Positions 5,954-7,691 of a stretch of 7,691 nt of DNA are shown one piece after another (the stretch's first letter is position 1; every line of letters starts with the position of its first letter). Under the pieces are notes generated by a model. It was not told where the DNA came from. It did no database searches and saw only the letters and a program-made list of their open reading frames with translations. This DNA is from Bacteroidia bacterium (lineage in GTDB: Bacteria > Bacteroidota > Bacteroidia > SpSt-205), in the NCBI GenBank assembly GCA_025060275.1, contig JANXCJ010000095.1, forward strand, positions 1 to 7,691, given 5' to 3'. A program made the position numbers and the translations under genes.

Positions 5954-6579
5954 AGGAGGCAATGGATAAGCGAGGCATACTGATTGTCGGAACAGATACG
6001 CTTGCCAGGTGGTCTGCTCAGCTTTTAGAGGGAGCAGGGGAATTGGTATATGGCTTCGCTCCTACAAAGGAACATCCCCAAACAGAGCAGGATTCTCTTT
6101 CTATCCTTCCTCCTATCACTCGCGCTCGCATATGGAGAATTATCCGAAAGGCAGAGGCAGATTTTGTCCTCGCCTTGACTGATCCGGTGAAACGAGAACG
6201 CATGGCTCTCTCCCTCTTTGAAAAAACAAAGCGGGTGGCGCGTTCTGTCATTCACTCCTCTGTCTATATTCCTTCCACGGCACGCATAGGAGCAGGTACC
6301 ATTTTATTTCCTTATGTGGTGATTGGAATTAGCTGTGAGATAGGAGGATACGTAGTAATAGAAAGCCATACCGTAGTGGGGGCAAACACTCAAATAGAAG
6401 ATTTCGTAAATATAGGTAGTGGCTGCCAGATAGGAGAGAACTGCTTTATTGGCTCTTATAGTTGGATTGGAAGAGGAGCTGTGTTGTGCGAAGGAGTACG
6501 CATAGGAAGAGGTGCTAGGGTGGGACCCGGTAGCACTGTTCGCGAAAATGTCAGAGCAGGCGAAACATATGGCGAATGA
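5950..6579 (+). CDS. NeuD/PglD-like hexapeptide-repeat protein, catalytic His not seen
   Basis: This 209-residue protein has the two-part NeuD/PglD layout. Residues about 9-100 are a Rossmann-like N-domain (ILIVGTDTLARWSAQLL, LVYGFAP, DFVLALTDPVKRERM), and residues about 102-205 are a left-handed beta-helix of hexapeptide repeats (ARIGAG, CEIGGY, CQIGEN, VRIGRG, ARVGPG). Characterised members acetylate nucleotide-activated amino sugars using acetyl-CoA. Here the GAGGH-type glycine motif is GTDTLA and the usual E-H-D/E-C segment before the VHIG strand reads GANT at 144-147 with VNIG at 153-156, so the catalytic histidine is replaced. The usual GNPA-type tail is absent. It may be inactive, structural, or have another activity. 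The ATG at 5950 overlaps the lipoprotein stop (ATGA). An in-frame ATG at 5962, just after AAGGAGG, is an alternative start four residues later. Confidence 0.78.
   Translation: MKEAMDKRGILIVGTDTLARWSAQLLEGAGELVYGFAPTKEHPQTEQDSLSILPPITRARIWRIIRKAEADFVLALTDPVKRERMALSLFEKTKRVARSVIHSSVYIPSTARIGAGTILFPYVVIGISCEIGGYVVIESHTVVGANTQIEDFVNIGSGCQIGENCFIGSYSWIGRGAVLCEGVRIGRGARVGPGSTVRENVRAGETYGE
5953..5959 (+). promoter_or_regulatory. Shine-Dalgarno-like AAGGAGG near the NeuD-like start
   Basis: This is a perfect anti-SD complement, but only 2 bases separate it from the ATG at 5962, and it lies after the ATG at 5950. Neither spacing is optimal, so it does not settle the start. It stands out because the other starts in the window lack Shine-Dalgarno sequences. 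Confidence 0.4.
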
Positions 6580-7691
6580 GAAACTCTATGCCTTGCTTTC
6601 AGCATGGAACAAAGAAAATGTTGTAAGCCTGGCGCAGGCACTCTACCAGCATGGGGCAGAGCTATGGGCCTCCGCAGGCACCGCTCAGTTTCTATCAGCA
6701 CAAGGACTACCTGTGAATTCGTTAGAGACTCTCACAGGATTTAGAGAACTCTTGGGAGGGAGGGTAAAAACTCTTCATCCTTCCATATTTTCGGGTATTT
6801 TGGCTCGACGCGCGGAGTTATCCTCACTCCCCCCTGAGATTCCTCCGTGGAACGTGGTGGTAGTGGAACTCTACCCTTTTGACAGGCATACCGAGGAATG
6901 GGTGGAAAGAATAGATATAGGTGGAGTAACTCTTCTACGTGCAGCAGCTAAAAACTTTGAAAGGGTATGGGCTATTGTAGGACCTTATCATTATTCTAGA
7001 GCAATACAAAACTTAGAGAATTACAAGGGTCTTCCTCCCCAAGAGATTCGCTATCAATACGCTGCAGAAACTTTTCTGTACTGCTCTCAGTATGATGCAC
7101 AGATAGTGCAGGGATTTGTGAGTAAGCCTGCTGAGTCCTTCTGTACTCCCTTGCGCTATGGAGAAAATCCTCACCAGGAGGCATTCTTCTTAGGAGAACT
7201 CCCCCCTACTATAGGAGGGAAGCCTCTCTCTTACAATAATATAATGGACATAGAAATGGGACTGAGGATTGTTTCTAACTGGCCTCAGCCCGCTTGTGTG
7301 ATCCTCAAGCATACGCAGCCCTGTGGTGCTGCGTATGGAAAAACGCCGGAGGAAGCATATCAGAAAGCTTATGCTGCTGATCCTGAGGCGGCTTATGGCG
7401 GTGTAGTAGTATGCAATTTCGCTATAACCACTGAATGGGCTGCTCAAACAAAAGGGCATTTCATAGAGGTATTAGCAGCTCCTCTCTTTTCTCCTGAAGC
7501 TATAGACTGGCTCAGCACCCACAAAAGCACTACCTTAGTGAAAGTAGTAGCTAATTTTCCCCTCTGGGAAGTACGCTTTGCCATGGGGGGGTGGCTATGG
7601 CAAAAACCGCATCTCCATGATGAGCCTGAAGATGAAGAAATAAGATGGGCTGCAAGAATCCTCCGCACCCTCTACTCTAATGCTATCGTAG
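6569..7691 (+). CDS. purH: Bifunctional IMP cyclohydrolase/AICAR formyltransferase PurH (3' partial)
   Basis: This open frame runs off the right edge after 374 full codons of an expected 500 or more. PurH performs the last two steps of de novo IMP synthesis, formylating AICAR with 10-formyl-tetrahydrofolate and closing the ring. The N-terminal MGS-like cyclohydrolase domain shows GGRVKTLHP, VVVVELYPF and IDIGGVTLLRAAAKN, keeping the Lys, Tyr, Asp and Lys expected in that active site. Its opening is divergent: SAWNKEN where SVSDKTG is usual and ASAGTA where STGGTA is usual. The formyltransferase domain follows with LRYGENPHQ, LSYNNIMDIEMG, the Lys-His pair in KHTQPCG, and DPEAAYGGVVVCN. The ATG at 6569 overlaps the NeuD-like gene by 11 bp, with AGCAGG upstream; the in-frame ATG at 6548 would add seven residues and a 32-bp overlap. 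Probably cotranscribed with the three genes before it. Confidence 0.95.
   Translation, partial: MANEKLYALLSAWNKENVVSLAQALYQHGAELWASAGTAQFLSAQGLPVNSLETLTGFRELLGGRVKTLHPSIFSGILARRAELSSLPPEIPPWNVVVVELYPFDRHTEEWVERIDIGGVTLLRAAAKNFERVWAIVGPYHYSRAIQNLENYKGLPPQEIRYQYAAETFLYCSQYDAQIVQGFVSKPAESFCTPLRYGENPHQEAFFLGELPPTIGGKPLSYNNIMDIEMGLRIVSNWPQPACVILKHTQPCGAAYGKTPEEAYQKAYAADPEAAYGGVVVCNFAITTEWAAQTKGHFIEVLAAPLFSPEAIDWLSTHKSTTLVKVVANFPLWEVRFAMGGWLWQKPHLHDEPEDEEIRWAARILRTLYSNAIV
7310..7337. repeat. Perfect 10-bp inverted repeat with 8-nt loop, inside purH
   Basis: CATACGCAGC at 7310-7319 is exactly the reverse complement of GCTGCGTATG at 7328-7337, with an 8-base loop. The arms cover the codons for the KHTQPCGAAYG active-site motif. 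There is no T tract after it and the gene continues, so it is not a terminator. Confidence 0.85.

Noticed and set aside
5468..5962. Minus-strand open frame of 164 codons opposite the lipoprotein gene
   Set aside because: It lies antisense to a well-supported propeller protein and shows no recognisable motif or plausible start context.

Overview
The window looks like a dense, plus-strand segment of a Bacteroidota (Bacteroidetes) chromosome, possibly from a compact-genome or environmental lineage. The evidence is a secreted glycine-rich protein ending in a type IX secretion (T9SS) type A-like sorting domain, a DUF1571+LysM protein, a DUF6580 membrane protein, a BtuG/DUF5074-like beta-propeller lipoprotein, a Bacteroidota-style PurH, near absence of Shine-Dalgarno sequences, and TAnnTTTG-type promoter motifs. 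All supported genes lie on the plus strand. There are no rRNA, tRNA, CRISPR or insertion elements that I can see, and no gene-free stretch longer than about 65 bases.

Layout. (1) 1-2352 is a tight run: the last codons of an upstream gene (C-terminus resembling FabZ or the FabZ half of LpxC-FabZ), an ABC transporter ATPase, a DUF1571 protein with an inserted LysM module, and a short-chain dehydrogenase of the 2,4-dienoyl-CoA reductase type. These genes overlap by 11 bp or are 3 bp apart, so they are probably one transcript. (2) 2353-4355 is a separate unit: a 65-base gap with a TAnnTTTG motif almost abutting the start codon, then a 645-residue glycine-rich, cysteine-containing secreted protein. 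(3) 4356-7691 is a second overlapping run: a DUF6580 membrane protein, a BtuG-like lipoprotein, a NeuD/PglD-like hexapeptide-repeat protein, and purH, which continues past the right edge. It is also preceded by a TAnnTTTG motif.

How the genes may work together. The first run is envelope-related (possible lipid A/fatty acid end, an ABC ATPase, an exported LysM protein) plus fatty-acid metabolism. The DUF6580/BtuG-like pair is translationally coupled and is the best candidate for an uncharacterised uptake module, plausibly for a corrinoid or another scarce cofactor; this is inference. The NeuD-like protein lacks the histidine expected at the acetyltransferase active site, so its role is open. 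PurH carries the last two steps of IMP synthesis and seems to be driven from the same transcript.

Most notable: the two near-leaderless promoter motifs placed exactly at the only two real intergenic gaps; the transporter/propeller pair; the NeuD-like protein without its catalytic histidine; the LysM module interrupting DUF1571; a nine-G tract inside the DUF6580 gene; and a perfect 10-bp inverted repeat over the AICAR transformylase active-site codons of purH.
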